The notes under the pieces: model-generated
The model's input: the letters and a program-made list of their open reading frames with translations, nothing else
What the model was told of the DNA's origin: nothing
Database searches by the model: none
Source of the DNA: Methylophilus sp. QUAN
GTDB taxonomy: Bacteria > Pseudomonadota > Gammaproteobacteria > Burkholderiales > Methylophilaceae
Direction of reading: 5' to 3'
NCBI RefSeq assembly: GCF_015354445.1
Contig: NZ_JADKYT010000001.1
Location: 1,550,001-1,614,000, forward strand
Length of the DNA stretch: 64,000 nucleotides
Position numbers and translations under genes: made by a program
In this document: piece after piece, positions 1 through 8,474 of the stretch
Position numbering within the stretch: the stretch's first letter is position 1
How the letters are laid out: every line of letters begins with the position of its first letter

Positions 1-416
1 CACAACTTATTGCCATAGTCATAGGAGTGCTCTTCAATAAACTCCAGATCATTGTGAACGCGGAAGTAAATACGAGTGTTTTGACGCTTGGAAACACGGA
101 TATGAATATCAGATGCTCTGCGCTTCACGGCACGTGAGAACAATTCGATGGATGCCTTTTGCATGTCGGTATGCGCAGCCTCATCGCTTGTGAAAACAGT
201 CCGATACATTTGCTGAACGACATTTAAGTCAGTTTCAACAATGCGGAAGTTAAATCCTTGCTGAGTCAGGCGTGCTTGGAAACCGCGAACATGCGCATTA
301 AACAAATACGCTCTTGCGATAAACAATTCACCATCTTCACGCAAAGCCAACATCCCACGAAGCTCATCACTTACGTTAAATTTGCCGTTCTGCTTGGTTA
401 AAACATCTGTACCCAT
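1..416 (-). CDS. pilQ: PilQ/GspE-family secretion ATPase, N-terminal part (truncated by window edge)
   Basis: This frame starts at the ATG at 416 and runs off the left edge, giving about 138 residues. It contains RRASDIHIRV, the ASDIH signature that opens the ATPase core of the type II/IV pilus secretion ATPases (PilB/PilT/GspE, and PilQ of R64 thin pili). The part before it matches the variable N-terminal domain of that family. The Walker motifs would lie outside the window. It follows pilP by 26 bp and is read in the same direction as pilN-pilO-pilP, the same order as in the R64 thin pilus operon. Its role would be to power assembly of a type IVb pilus from the cytoplasmic side of the inner membrane. 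Confidence 0.85.
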   Translation of the reverse strand, partial: MGTDVLTKQNGKFNVSDELRGMLALREDGELFIARAYLFNAHVRGFQARLTQQGFNFRIVETDLNVVQQMYRTVFTSDEAAHTDMQKASIELFSRAVKRRASDIHIRVSKRQNTRIYFRVHNDLEFIEEHSYDYGNKL

Positions 417-442
417 ATAACTCTCGATTCGTAATTTGCTAG

Positions 443-910
443 TTATTTCTGCTCTGTAAGAGAGGAACCGCCAAACCCGATTTGCACGACATCTTTGCCA
501 CTTTGCAATGTCACTGCATCCATTTTGATTTTTTTGATGGTCCAGCCACCAACCTTGTCGCCGACACGCACAGACTGTGTTTTGCCACCTTGTAAGTTAA
601 TCAGTGCGCGCATCTTTCCATCTACGCCATCGATCTCTTGCACAGTTGGAAGAAAGGAGGTGTCATTGAAGTCATTGCCGCCAAGCTTCAATTTGTCCAA
701 TTCGTCTTTCTTTTTTGCCAGATTCAGCTGGACTTCGATTTGAGCAAGTTGCGCTGACAACACCGCAATCTTTTCATTAATGCTGGCAATCTTTTCCGCA
801 GCATTGCCAGGATCTTCAATTTCTGGCACCACTTTCGCTTTAGGTTCTGCGTAAACGCTTGGCATATAAGCAATACAAATAGCCAGTAAAACCGCTTTAA
901 CTCTTAACAT
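443..910 (-). CDS. pilP: PilP-like type IV pilus biogenesis protein
   Basis: 155 residues with a signal peptide ending near YAEPK, a coiled-coil stretch (about residues 35-75, INEKIAVLSAQLAQIEVQL) and a small C-terminal beta domain containing VRVGDKVGGWTIKKI. This C-terminal pattern is typical of PilP-type periplasmic proteins, which connect the inner-membrane parts of the pilus machine to the secretin. The start overlaps the end of pilO by 14 bp and pilQ follows, so the genes are probably translationally coupled. The identification rests on length, architecture and position. Confidence 0.8.
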   Translation of the reverse strand: MLRVKAVLLAICIAYMPSVYAEPKAKVVPEIEDPGNAAEKIASINEKIAVLSAQLAQIEVQLNLAKKKDELDKLKLGGNDFNDTSFLPTVQEIDGVDGKMRALINLQGGKTQSVRVGDKVGGWTIKKIKMDAVTLQSGKDVVQIGFGGSSLTEQK

Positions 911-2183
911 ATTGAATACCTTCCATAGTCCAAATTAGTGATCCGTTTTGCCAAACTGCGTCCATACTTGATAAACGCATTCCATTCCCCTCAAAGGCCT
1001 TAATCACAACCTCTGGAAACTTCACTTCATCAGCTTTCCAGGTGATTTCTCCCCATTTAGGAATGACAGCCGTTTCTTGTCCTGGGAGTGCGGCCGGAGG
1101 TGGCGGCGGTGGCTTTGCGGAAAATTTAACTCCGTACCGTTGCGCTGCTGAATACATATCCAGCAAACGTTGATTGCTATCTGTCAAAGCTTCATCTGAG
1201 AAGCTGACGCCTTCGCTCAAGGGCAGAGTTAAAGACGCAGATGCGCCGTCATAAGCGATAACAATTTTTGGTTCAATTTCCTGCAGGTGTTTAATCCATC
1301 CACCCGTTTTAGGCGCCCATGTAATCGTCAACAATGAGTCAGTACAATGAACATTCGTGAGGGACCAGTTCCCCGGGAACAGGCGAACCTGATTTAATGC
1401 AGCCTGGCATGAAGCCAGTAAATCAGACGGCAGCCGTTTTGATTTCCATGGATTTGGGATCGCAGGTTGCAATTGGTCGTTACTCTCTTGAGCAGCTAAC
1501 ATAGCTCGTTGAGCTTCCAACGCTTTCTCACGGTCCAATTCCAGCTTGTAGTTGTAGCCATACATACCGGCCATAACCAAACCAGAGAGACTTAATAGCA
1601 GGACTTTGTTGCCACCAATAAACCCGTTAGTGTTTATTCGGGTTAGCTTTGATTCTTTTGGTGTTTGAATCTTCCCATTCGATTTTCGAGTGATCGATTC
1701 TTCCAAAGTCTTTTCAATGGAATTCTTGATGCCCCAAATTGCAGGGCAGACAATTGTTTTCCAGTCAGCTAAACGCGAATCTTGGAGTGTCCTGGCTTTA
1801 GCGCCATCTTCATTTGGGAATACCAAATCACCATCCGGCAGGATGATCCCATCGCGCTGGCTTACGAAAAGCCATTTGCCGTCTTCCAAGGGTGCCGAGA
1901 AGATGAAGTCTTTGCTGCCTGTAACTGATTCAATGTGTTTGGAGATTACTGAAGCAATTGAGACAAAGCCGCTTTTTGCAACGCCATTGCTCTTGGCAAA
2001 ACCCACAGTAAAGCTAGAATCAGCGCCGGACAGGATATGCAAATCGAATTGCATTTCATTGGCCAAAGACTTGATTTCGCTTTTACGCTTTGAAGCGTTG
2101 TTACCTGAAAGGGGCTGCCAGAAAAGTCCGGCAATGAATGTGACCCCTTCAATATTGAAGTTGTACAGATTCTTGTTGGACAT
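897..2183 (-). CDS. pilO: PilO-like type IVb pilus protein (PilO2 family)
   Basis: 428 residues, close to the length of R64 PilO. The N-terminal half is cytoplasmic, a transmembrane segment lies near residues 193-212 (VLLLSLSGLVMAGMYGY), and a coiled stretch (KLELDREKALEAQRAMLAAQ) leads into a periplasmic domain with a proline run (KPPPPPPAALPG). This is the topology of the PilO2/type IVb inner-membrane scaffold protein. The start overlaps the pilN stop, and the end overlaps the pilP start by 14 bp. It probably forms the inner-membrane platform with PilP. Confidence 0.8.
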   Translation of the reverse strand: MSNKNLYNFNIEGVTFIAGLFWQPLSGNNASKRKSEIKSLANEMQFDLHILSGADSSFTVGFAKSNGVAKSGFVSIASVISKHIESVTGSKDFIFSAPLEDGKWLFVSQRDGIILPDGDLVFPNEDGAKARTLQDSRLADWKTIVCPAIWGIKNSIEKTLEESITRKSNGKIQTPKESKLTRINTNGFIGGNKVLLLSLSGLVMAGMYGYNYKLELDREKALEAQRAMLAAQESNDQLQPAIPNPWKSKRLPSDLLASCQAALNQVRLFPGNWSLTNVHCTDSLLTITWAPKTGGWIKHLQEIEPKIVIAYDGASASLTLPLSEGVSFSDEALTDSNQRLLDMYSAAQRYGVKFSAKPPPPPPAALPGQETAVIPKWGEITWKADEVKFPEVVIKAFEGNGMRLSSMDAVWQNGSLIWTMEGIQYVKS

Positions 2184-3880
2184 TATTTTGACCCCGGAAT
2201 AACTGGCTGAATCAGTACAATCAGCTGACTCTTGCTCTTCTTGGTATTCACGCCACCACCAAGAGACACGGCTTCTGCACTCACAGGACCTTGAGTTGTA
2301 CCGTTCAGTGAGAACTGTTCAAAACCAGTGACCACTAGAGTTTCACCGCTATTGATAACTACGCGCTGCATGAAGTTACGAGTGTCAATTTCAGGCGTTT
2401 GAATACTTGAGCCACCAGAAGTAACAGTGTTCAAACGAATCAACGCAGAAATATCGCCGGAATACTGCAACATCATTTTGTCGTTATCCAAAATGTGCGG
2501 CAGGATGTTCATGCTAAAGCCTGTAGTCAGGATGCCTGGTGTCAGACTCACGGTGTTACCTGCACCAGCAGTACCGATTGTTGTAGTGCTGGATGCCAAG
2601 TAAGTGGTCTGCTTAGCTACTTGCAATGGGGCTGGTTGATTATTGATAGTAACCAGTGATGCAGAGGTAACTTGAGATACTTTGCCTTGTTGAGACAAAG
2701 CAGTAATCATGGCTTTTGTGCCATCCCAACGACCGCCACCCAAGACACTATATGTCAATGTTGGTGCGCCAGTTGTAGTAGCAAACTGGTTGCTCAAAGC
2801 CAAACCGAAGCTGCTGCTCACGTTTTGGTAAACTGCATCCCAATTTACGCCATATTCATTGGATTCAGTCAGGTCTACCGCCAGCACTTTGACGTTGATA
2901 GTTACCTGCTTAGCCAATGATTGATTTTGCAGGTCAACAAATTTAGATACGCGCTCAAGAATCAGAGGGGTATCTTCAACTGTGATCGTGCCTGTAGCTG
3001 GGGTTACGGCAACCTTACCGTCCGTAGTCAGCATCGTCTTTATGCTGTCCTCGATACCCTTCCATACAGACATACCGCTGAATTCAACTCCAGTATTAAT
3101 CTGGCTGGATGAACTTGCACCACTAGAGTTAGCACCACCAGAGCTGGCGCCACCACCACTTGAAGACGTGCCGATTTTAGAGGTCAGGCTAGTATCGCCA
3201 GGCAAAGCCAAAACACGGAACGTTTTAGTTTTTGTTTTGAAGAAGCGAACGCCACCATTTGAATCCCACTCCCAGTTCACGTTGTAACGGGTTGCAATGA
3301 CATCCAACAATCCAGAGATTGGTCCGCTGTAATTAACATGGTGAACCATAGCCAACATAGGGTTGTAACCGGCCAGGGAGTTAGTCATGTTATTCATTTG
3401 GTTTGAAACACCTGGCACGCCAGTGTTCATCGCCATATTCATGCCACCCATGGCACCCATATTGCCCATGCCACCCATTGCCCCTTGGCCGGTAGTGCCA
3501 GACTGACTTGAAGCGTTCATTTGCGCCTGTGTCATCTGCACTGCTGTAGGGATGCCTGTCAAGGATGTAACGTATGAAGCAGTCTCATTCAGTGTCATGA
3601 AACGACGATTAACAGCAACGTTACGTTTCAAAGCTTCAACTGCTTCACGTGGCATGGTTTCAACGACCTTGGTCACTGGGAACCAAACACTATTTGAACG
3701 CTTCAGTGTTTTTTCTGGGGTGGCCGCCAAAGGCTTACCATTTTTGATTGCGGAAGAAGCAACGTCTGCCTCTTTCTCTACTGATTTCACACCTTCAGCA
3801 ATTGGCTTCATTGCCGCAGTAGAACAACCTGCAAGCGTAGAGGCGACTAATAACGCAATAATGTTCTTTTTCATTTCCAT
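2183..3880 (-). CDS. pilN: PilN-like secretin lipoprotein
   Basis: 565 residues, about the length of R64 PilN. A lipoprotein signal peptide ends in the lipobox LAGC. A Met/Gly-rich segment (about 130-165) and a Ser/Gly-rich segment (about 240-265) flank N-domains; the C-terminal part carries the secretin repeats, including the NNQPAPLQVAKQTTYLAS and SGETLVVTGFEQ segments typical of secretin cores. The protein would form the outer-membrane gate of the thin pilus. The first Met (MEMKKN) or the third residue could be the start. It lies one base after the TcpQ-domain gene and overlaps pilO, so it sits inside one operon. Confidence 0.9.
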   Translation of the reverse strand: MEMKKNIIALLVASTLAGCSTAAMKPIAEGVKSVEKEADVASSAIKNGKPLAATPEKTLKRSNSVWFPVTKVVETMPREAVEALKRNVAVNRRFMTLNETASYVTSLTGIPTAVQMTQAQMNASSQSGTTGQGAMGGMGNMGAMGGMNMAMNTGVPGVSNQMNNMTNSLAGYNPMLAMVHHVNYSGPISGLLDVIATRYNVNWEWDSNGGVRFFKTKTKTFRVLALPGDTSLTSKIGTSSSGGGASSGGANSSGASSSSQINTGVEFSGMSVWKGIEDSIKTMLTTDGKVAVTPATGTITVEDTPLILERVSKFVDLQNQSLAKQVTINVKVLAVDLTESNEYGVNWDAVYQNVSSSFGLALSNQFATTTGAPTLTYSVLGGGRWDGTKAMITALSQQGKVSQVTSASLVTINNQPAPLQVAKQTTYLASSTTTIGTAGAGNTVSLTPGILTTGFSMNILPHILDNDKMMLQYSGDISALIRLNTVTSGGSSIQTPEIDTRNFMQRVVINSGETLVVTGFEQFSLNGTTQGPVSAEAVSLGGGVNTKKSKSQLIVLIQPVIPGSK

Positions 3881-3881
3881 G

Positions 3882-5066
3882 TTATTTCACCTCTACGATG
3901 CGAACCAGCTTGTTATCAAAAAGGGTTGGGTCAAGATTCACACCACTTACTTTCATGGCGTTGACGACCTGCTGAACAGTTGTCTCGAATTGATCATCAA
4001 TTTCAATGTCAGCACCGGCACGATAATCGGCCGCTTCCCAAACGATTGTGTAACCTTGTCTAGTAGCCCACTCAGTCAATTTGTCAGAAAGCGAGTCACC
4101 CTTTTTCAAGGTCAGTTTTGTATTGGCCTTTACAACCAGTGGTGCAGTTTTGACCAGCTGTGGCTGTGTGGAAGATGCTTCTTTATCTTTATCAGCGATC
4201 AGGATGATTTCTGAGATGTAGAAGCCAGGAGTTTTGCCTTTGATAGGTTCAGGAACAACATCACGCTTGATGTCATCCTCTGTCATACCTGCATTACGCA
4301 AAATACCCTCGATTGCGTAAGCGCGAGCATGTGCAATAGACATGTTGCTCTCGCTTGAAGGACGCGCCTTGATAATTGCTCTGTGGGTGTGGCGCAACTG
4401 CCGTACCTTTTCCTCAATGTCCTCGCGTGATTTCTTGGAAACGGTCAAACTATCCTCAAAGAACGGTACATTGATCTTCATGGCGGTTATCAATTCACCA
4501 GACTTCTTAGTCTTTTCTGTAGCAGGTGCCTCTGTAGATGCGACCGGAGCAGATGCAGGAGCTACAGTTTTTGTTACTGTCACACCAGATTCAGTGCCTT
4601 TAGCTTTTTCAGCTTGGGGTGAATTCTTTTTCTTACCTGCAACCTGGCTGTTAGCCACTGGAGCGGTTGCTGATGCTGGCGCTGGATCAGCTTTCGGTGC
4701 TAATTTCGCCAGCTGGCGCTTGCCGTTATACCGGACAAAAATAGTCTTTTTGTCCATTTGTAAAGCAAACTTGTTTGCCACGGTACGCACTACTAAGTAA
4801 GGCGTTTTGGATTCGAGTGGTACAGACTCTTTCGTACCGTCTTCACGAACAACTTGAACGCTAGGAAAGTTTTCTGCATCGGCGAACTGGAAATAAGTCA
4901 TATCGCCATCGTCAAACACTTGCACCAGGTTGAAACCGCTATGTGTCTCACTGGTATAGTTAAAGTCGAACCCTTCAACAGTGACTGGATTTTCGCGGCT
5001 ATATCCAGCCACACTAGTTACGGATAAGGCAGACAACACTGCCAAATGAATCAGAAATTTTCTCAT
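3882..5066 (-). CDS. Fusion protein: VirB9-like domain, OmpA-like segment, TcpQ/PilL domain
   Basis: 394 residues with a signal peptide. Residues about 25-115 resemble the VirB9/TrbG/CagX beta domain: VQVFDDGDMTYFQF followed by a PSVQVVREDG stretch, matching the VFDDG...TYL pattern of the true virB9 at 8474-9316. A Pro/Ala-rich linker follows. Residues about 195-275 (SESNMSIAHARAYAIEGIL, then RNAGM) look like a degenerate OmpA-family peptidoglycan-binding domain. The C-terminus (LKKGDSLSDKLTEWATRQGY and on) is a TcpQ-type domain, as in PilL of thin pili. It precedes pilN, the place of pilL in R64. The likely role is to link secretin, peptidoglycan and the T4SS-type channel. Domain calls are from pattern recognition only. 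Confidence 0.7.
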   Translation of the reverse strand: MRKFLIHLAVLSALSVTSVAGYSRENPVTVEGFDFNYTSETHSGFNLVQVFDDGDMTYFQFADAENFPSVQVVREDGTKESVPLESKTPYLVVRTVANKFALQMDKKTIFVRYNGKRQLAKLAPKADPAPASATAPVANSQVAGKKKNSPQAEKAKGTESGVTVTKTVAPASAPVASTEAPATEKTKKSGELITAMKINVPFFEDSLTVSKKSREDIEEKVRQLRHTHRAIIKARPSSESNMSIAHARAYAIEGILRNAGMTEDDIKRDVVPEPIKGKTPGFYISEIILIADKDKEASSTQPQLVKTAPLVVKANTKLTLKKGDSLSDKLTEWATRQGYTIVWEAADYRAGADIEIDDQFETTVQQVVNAMKVSGVNLDPTLFDNKLVRIVEVK

Positions 5067-5824
5067 GCTGCCGCCTTGTCATTGTCTGGAGAGGATTTGC
5101 GATCAACAATCGCAAAGATGTTGGATTGCAATTTCTCTTGCAAAACCACCTCGTTCGTTGCCAGCTTTTTCTCATCAGCATCGCGAATAACCATCTCAAT
5201 GATTTCACTCAAAGGGGTGTCATATTCCAGAGCCACGATTCTCAGCAAATCGATGGACTCTGCCTTGAATGTGCCACGCAGAATGATGTCGAAATACTGC
5301 GGCTTGATGTTTTGATCCAGCAGTAGTTGGTAGTAGTAATCAGTGATGCTCTCAACGTTTTGTGAGCCTTCAAAACTGCCAGGGGTTAAACCCAGTTCTT
5401 GTGGCGTCACTTTGTGGAAGATTGGAGCCTTCACAAAAATTACGATGCGATGCCCTTGTGTGGACTTAATCAAGACTGGTGTGACACCGCCTTTTTTACC
5501 CAAAGTCATAGCACCGTGTTCACCGATTAAAGGCAGCAAGGTTTTTAATGGCATCAGCATGTTTTTAGCCTTAATGCGGCCAATTTTCATGCTCAAAAAA
5601 TGCACCTTAGTGGTTGATAAGCCGTTTGAATCCATACCCAGGCTACGGAAGAGCATGTCAGCGCTATCAATACTGATCGCGTTTGTGTATCCGCGAAGGT
5701 AGGCTTCAACATTCGCTTGTTGAATATCATTGCGCTGTGCAATATCGGTCACGGATAATGATTTCAACATCATCAACGCCCTTGCAACCTGAATTGGATA
5801 GAGGTTTTCATTAACATCAGTCAT
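5063..5824 (-). CDS. Hypothetical protein with HTH-like N-terminus, pilus operon
   Basis: 253 residues, no signal peptide and no membrane segment. Residues about 10-45 (LSVTDIAQRNDIQQANVEAY) have the look of a helix-turn-helix of the Cro/C1 type. The rest is a mixed alpha/beta region I do not recognise, ending in an Ala-rich tail. The gene overlaps the following VirB9/TcpQ fusion gene by 4 bp, so it is co-translated with the pilus genes. It could be an operon-specific regulator or a cytoplasmic pilus accessory factor. Confidence 0.6.
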   Translation of the reverse strand: MTDVNENLYPIQVARALMMLKSLSVTDIAQRNDIQQANVEAYLRGYTNAISIDSADMLFRSLGMDSNGLSTTKVHFLSMKIGRIKAKNMLMPLKTLLPLIGEHGAMTLGKKGGVTPVLIKSTQGHRIVIFVKAPIFHKVTPQELGLTPGSFEGSQNVESITDYYYQLLLDQNIKPQYFDIILRGTFKAESIDLLRIVALEYDTPLSEIIEMVIRDADEKKLATNEVVLQEKLQSNIFAIVDRKSSPDNDKAAA

Positions 5825-5829
5825 GTCGT

Positions 5830-6459
5830 TTACTCGCTATAAATTAAGATTTGTTCTGAGGTAACCAGCTCTTCTGATGCCACTGGTTCAGGATTGCTTT
5901 CTTTTGCTTTTGGTGCTGCCTGCTTTACCTGTTTTTTGGCTACTGGCTTTTTCTTCTCAGGCTGAACAAAAGGTGCAGGAGCCTCATTTGGCAACAAGGC
6001 ATCAAGTTGCTTCTCGATTGAAGGCTTAACTACCTCCGGCTCTTTTGCTTTCGGTGTTGTTTGTGTTGCAGGAACAGGTTCTACTGGCGCAACCGCCGGA
6101 GTTACTGAAGGCGTTGCAGTGCTTGGTTGTGTTTCGATAGGAGCTTGAATTGCAGGAACAACATCAGATGCGGTGTTAACTTCTGGAGTTGTATCCGTTG
6201 AAGCGGTAGAGATTGGTTGAGAAGGAGCCTGTTGTTCTGCCCCAGTCGACTCCAACCCCAATGATGGCTTTTCTTTAAGGCTTTGCTTATAAGTTGCAAA
6301 GCCCATGGCACCGGCTACTAAAATGACAATGGCGCCAATAATTATTGATTTGGCGCTTCTACGTCCCTTAATACCAATGCTTTCATCTGTGACTATTTCT
6401 TGAGGGCCTGCATTCAGAGTATTCTCTGGGCCCATTGATTTAAAAATACTGTCGTTCAT
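5830..6459 (-). CDS. Single-pass membrane protein with long proline-rich periplasmic tail
   Basis: 209 residues. A short cytoplasmic N-terminus, one transmembrane segment at about residues 38-58 (IIIGAIVILVAGAMGFATYK) and then a low-complexity Pro/Ala/Thr/Glu-rich tail with basic patches (EKKKPVAKKQVKQAAPKAKE). This is a TonB- or VirB10-like layout without a recognisable C-terminal domain. It is the first gene after the promoter-like motif at 6518-6551, so it probably leads the pilus operon. It may be a spacer or periplasm-spanning scaffold; the family is not recognised. Confidence 0.6.
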   Translation of the reverse strand: MNDSIFKSMGPENTLNAGPQEIVTDESIGIKGRRSAKSIIIGAIVILVAGAMGFATYKQSLKEKPSLGLESTGAEQQAPSQPISTASTDTTPEVNTASDVVPAIQAPIETQPSTATPSVTPAVAPVEPVPATQTTPKAKEPEVVKPSIEKQLDALLPNEAPAPFVQPEKKKPVAKKQVKQAAPKAKESNPEPVASEELVTSEQILIYSE

Positions 6460-6517
6460 GACTCAAAATCCGTAGTAGATGAGTCATATTCTTACAAACA
6501 ATAATAAATAAAGCGTT

Positions 6518-6551
6518 GTTAAATAACACGGCCAAACCCAGTGTTTGTAAC
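6518..6551 (-). promoter_or_regulatory. Shared bipartite promoter motif, copy A (pilus operon)
   Basis: Read on the minus strand: GTTACAAACA (6551-6542), 13 bp, then TGTTATTTAAC (6528-6518). The second half looks like an extended -10 element (TGnTATnnT type) and contains a GTTA-N2-TAAC dyad. It lies about 60 bp before the ATG at 6459. The same two boxes at the same spacing occur upstream of several other operons in this window (copies B-E). No good -35 hexamer is present, which suggests activator dependence. Confidence 0.6.
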
Positions 6552-6555
6552 AATA

Positions 6556-7191
6556 CTATTTGATCAAAATTCCGTATCCATCGTCATCTACAAGAAGCTT
6601 ATAATTTTGGCTCTTGTACTGAGATTCCACGTACTTTTGGTAATACGCTGCGTTAGAAATTGAAGGCTTAGATTTGCTTTTTTTTGGAACAGGCACGTCC
6701 CCTGCTGAAGCGACACTTACACGTGGCATTTCATAGGCGCTCACGCCCGCAGCATTAACGATTAAGTCAACATAATTCTGCCCACGGTACAAACTACCCG
6801 TGTTATATCCGCTCAAAGCGTGTGCCAATGCCTTACGGCCATGCCCATACTTTGATTTTGCCTGAGTATAGAAACCCTTGAGAATATTTGAACTCGCTGT
6901 TAGGTTTGTGCACGGGTCGAACACATCATCAACGCTGAGACCGAGCTTAGCAAGGTTTGCGCTATTTATTTGAGCAAGGCCCAAATCTAATGAGTGACCG
7001 AGAGATAGGTAATATTTTGCCGTGGTTACTGCTTCATCTTTTGTCTTGGGGGAGGGTTTAACCTTCTTATGTAAAGTGTTATTACCTATCGCCCAAGGAT
7101 CACCTCCACTCTCGACCTTGATAATCGCCCTCATTGTGCTCGGCGCGATATCTGGAGCGCATTGCTCAATCAATAGATCGAGTCCAATCAT
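6556..7191 (-). CDS. virB1: VirB1-like lytic transglycosylase
   Basis: 211 residues. The SLT (soluble lytic transglycosylase) fold is clear: the catalytic Glu in IKVESGGDPWAIG (about residue 27), then GLAQINSANLAKLG, and the later LSGYNTGS motif. The enzyme cuts peptidoglycan to let the T4SS assemble. There is no obvious signal peptide, so the annotated N-terminus may be cytoplasmic or exported by another route. Its start overlaps the virB10 stop by 4 bp, so it belongs to the virB8-virB9-virB10 operon. Confidence 0.9.
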   Translation of the reverse strand: MIGLDLLIEQCAPDIAPSTMRAIIKVESGGDPWAIGNNTLHKKVKPSPKTKDEAVTTAKYYLSLGHSLDLGLAQINSANLAKLGLSVDDVFDPCTNLTASSNILKGFYTQAKSKYGHGRKALAHALSGYNTGSLYRGQNYVDLIVNAAGVSAYEMPRVSVASAGDVPVPKKSKSKPSISNAAYYQKYVESQYKSQNYKLLVDDDGYGILIK

Positions 7192-8474
7192 TTGGAAGCC
7201 TTGTATGGTGATACCTCAATATCCTTTTTGACCAGGATATTAAATTTCTCACCTTGATTAACCGTAATGGTCGGACGGATTGAGTTATTGCGCTGTAGGA
7301 TATTTCGGCTTATATCTACAAGGACCCTTCCACTCGCAGATGTAACCTGCTGGCCATACCCAGGAGTTGTCTGCCCATCCTCACTGGCTACATTCATATT
7401 GTTACGACTGTAAGAATCCACTACAGCACCAACAGCAGCGACTAAGGCTGAGCCACCATACAAACGGAGGAAGTGGTTATCGACATCACCGGCGATACCC
7501 GACTGACCAATAGAATCCATGCCAGGCATACCTGGTAGAGAGATAGAGCGGCCGCCGGGCAGGACTATTCGTTGAAACGCCACCATAATTTTGCCCTGAC
7601 CTGTGTTGATGTCATTGTTGTAGACACCATAGATTTTTGAGCCTTTCGGAATAATCAAATGGTTACCCTTCACTCCGTCATAAACGTCTTGAGTTGTCTG
7701 AGCGATGATGTCTCCGGGTAAGTCACTATTGATCTTGGACAAAATGACCGCTGGAATGATGGAACCTTGAAAAATGGTGTATTCAGCATTCCGTCCATCT
7801 TCCAAAACCTTTTCGACCTTAACCTGTTTTTGTTGCTGATCGGCCCATTGACGATCTAGCGCAACTGCCGTGGCAGGCATCAGGGGACTTGGTTGCATAG
7901 GAATAGGCTGGTCTGCAGCTAGAGCTCGCTCACTTTGCTGCATGATTGCTTTTTCCAAGTTGGCGTCATCCTCTCTAGACTTTTGAATGGCATCTTCCGC
8001 GAATTTCTGAGGTGAATTTGCTCGAACTTGAGCTTCAATATCGGATATGTTCGTATTGCTTGTTGCATCAATCGCTAGCAATTTGCTCTGTGAGAACTCA
8101 GCCTGCTCTTTTCTACGTTGTGCATCCTGTTCAGGGGTTAATGTTGGCTCAGCTGGGGCTTGTCCGGTTTTAACACCCTCTGTTGCTACGGATGGAATGG
8201 CATATCCCGCGGACTGGTCATTTTGAGCATCCGCAATTTTCTCGGCACCATTTTCTTGCTCTTTAAGCATTTCCTTTAATGGGCCTTGGTCTACCTTAAC
8301 TTCCGTATCGATTTTTGGCGCCTCTTCCTTCACTTCTTTCTTTGGATCTTTTGAACCCTCAATGGTGAAGAATACGGCCGCGACCAGGGCGAACGTGCCA
8401 ATGACCCAATATTGAAGGTTACGCTTAACCTTACCCTTGGTTTCATCGATAGTGATTTCTTTTAATTCAGCCAT
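7188..8474 (-). CDS. virB10: VirB10-like T4SS channel protein
   Basis: 428 residues. A short cytoplasmic N-terminus, one transmembrane segment (YWVIGTFALVAAVFFTIEG, about 22-40), a long linker rich in Gln, Glu and Pro, and a C-terminal VirB10/TrbI beta barrel with FQGSIIPAVILSKINSDLPG, the YDGVKGNHLIIPKGSKIYG stretch and LPGMPGMDS. It spans inner and outer membranes and forms the core complex with VirB9. The stop overlaps virB1, and the start codon shares a base with the virB9 stop. Confidence 0.93.
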   Translation of the reverse strand: MAELKEITIDETKGKVKRNLQYWVIGTFALVAAVFFTIEGSKDPKKEVKEEAPKIDTEVKVDQGPLKEMLKEQENGAEKIADAQNDQSAGYAIPSVATEGVKTGQAPAEPTLTPEQDAQRRKEQAEFSQSKLLAIDATSNTNISDIEAQVRANSPQKFAEDAIQKSREDDANLEKAIMQQSERALAADQPIPMQPSPLMPATAVALDRQWADQQQKQVKVEKVLEDGRNAEYTIFQGSIIPAVILSKINSDLPGDIIAQTTQDVYDGVKGNHLIIPKGSKIYGVYNNDINTGQGKIMVAFQRIVLPGGRSISLPGMPGMDSIGQSGIAGDVDNHFLRLYGGSALVAAVGAVVDSYSRNNMNVASEDGQTTPGYGQQVTSASGRVLVDISRNILQRNNSIRPTITVNQGEKFNILVKKDIEVSPYKASK

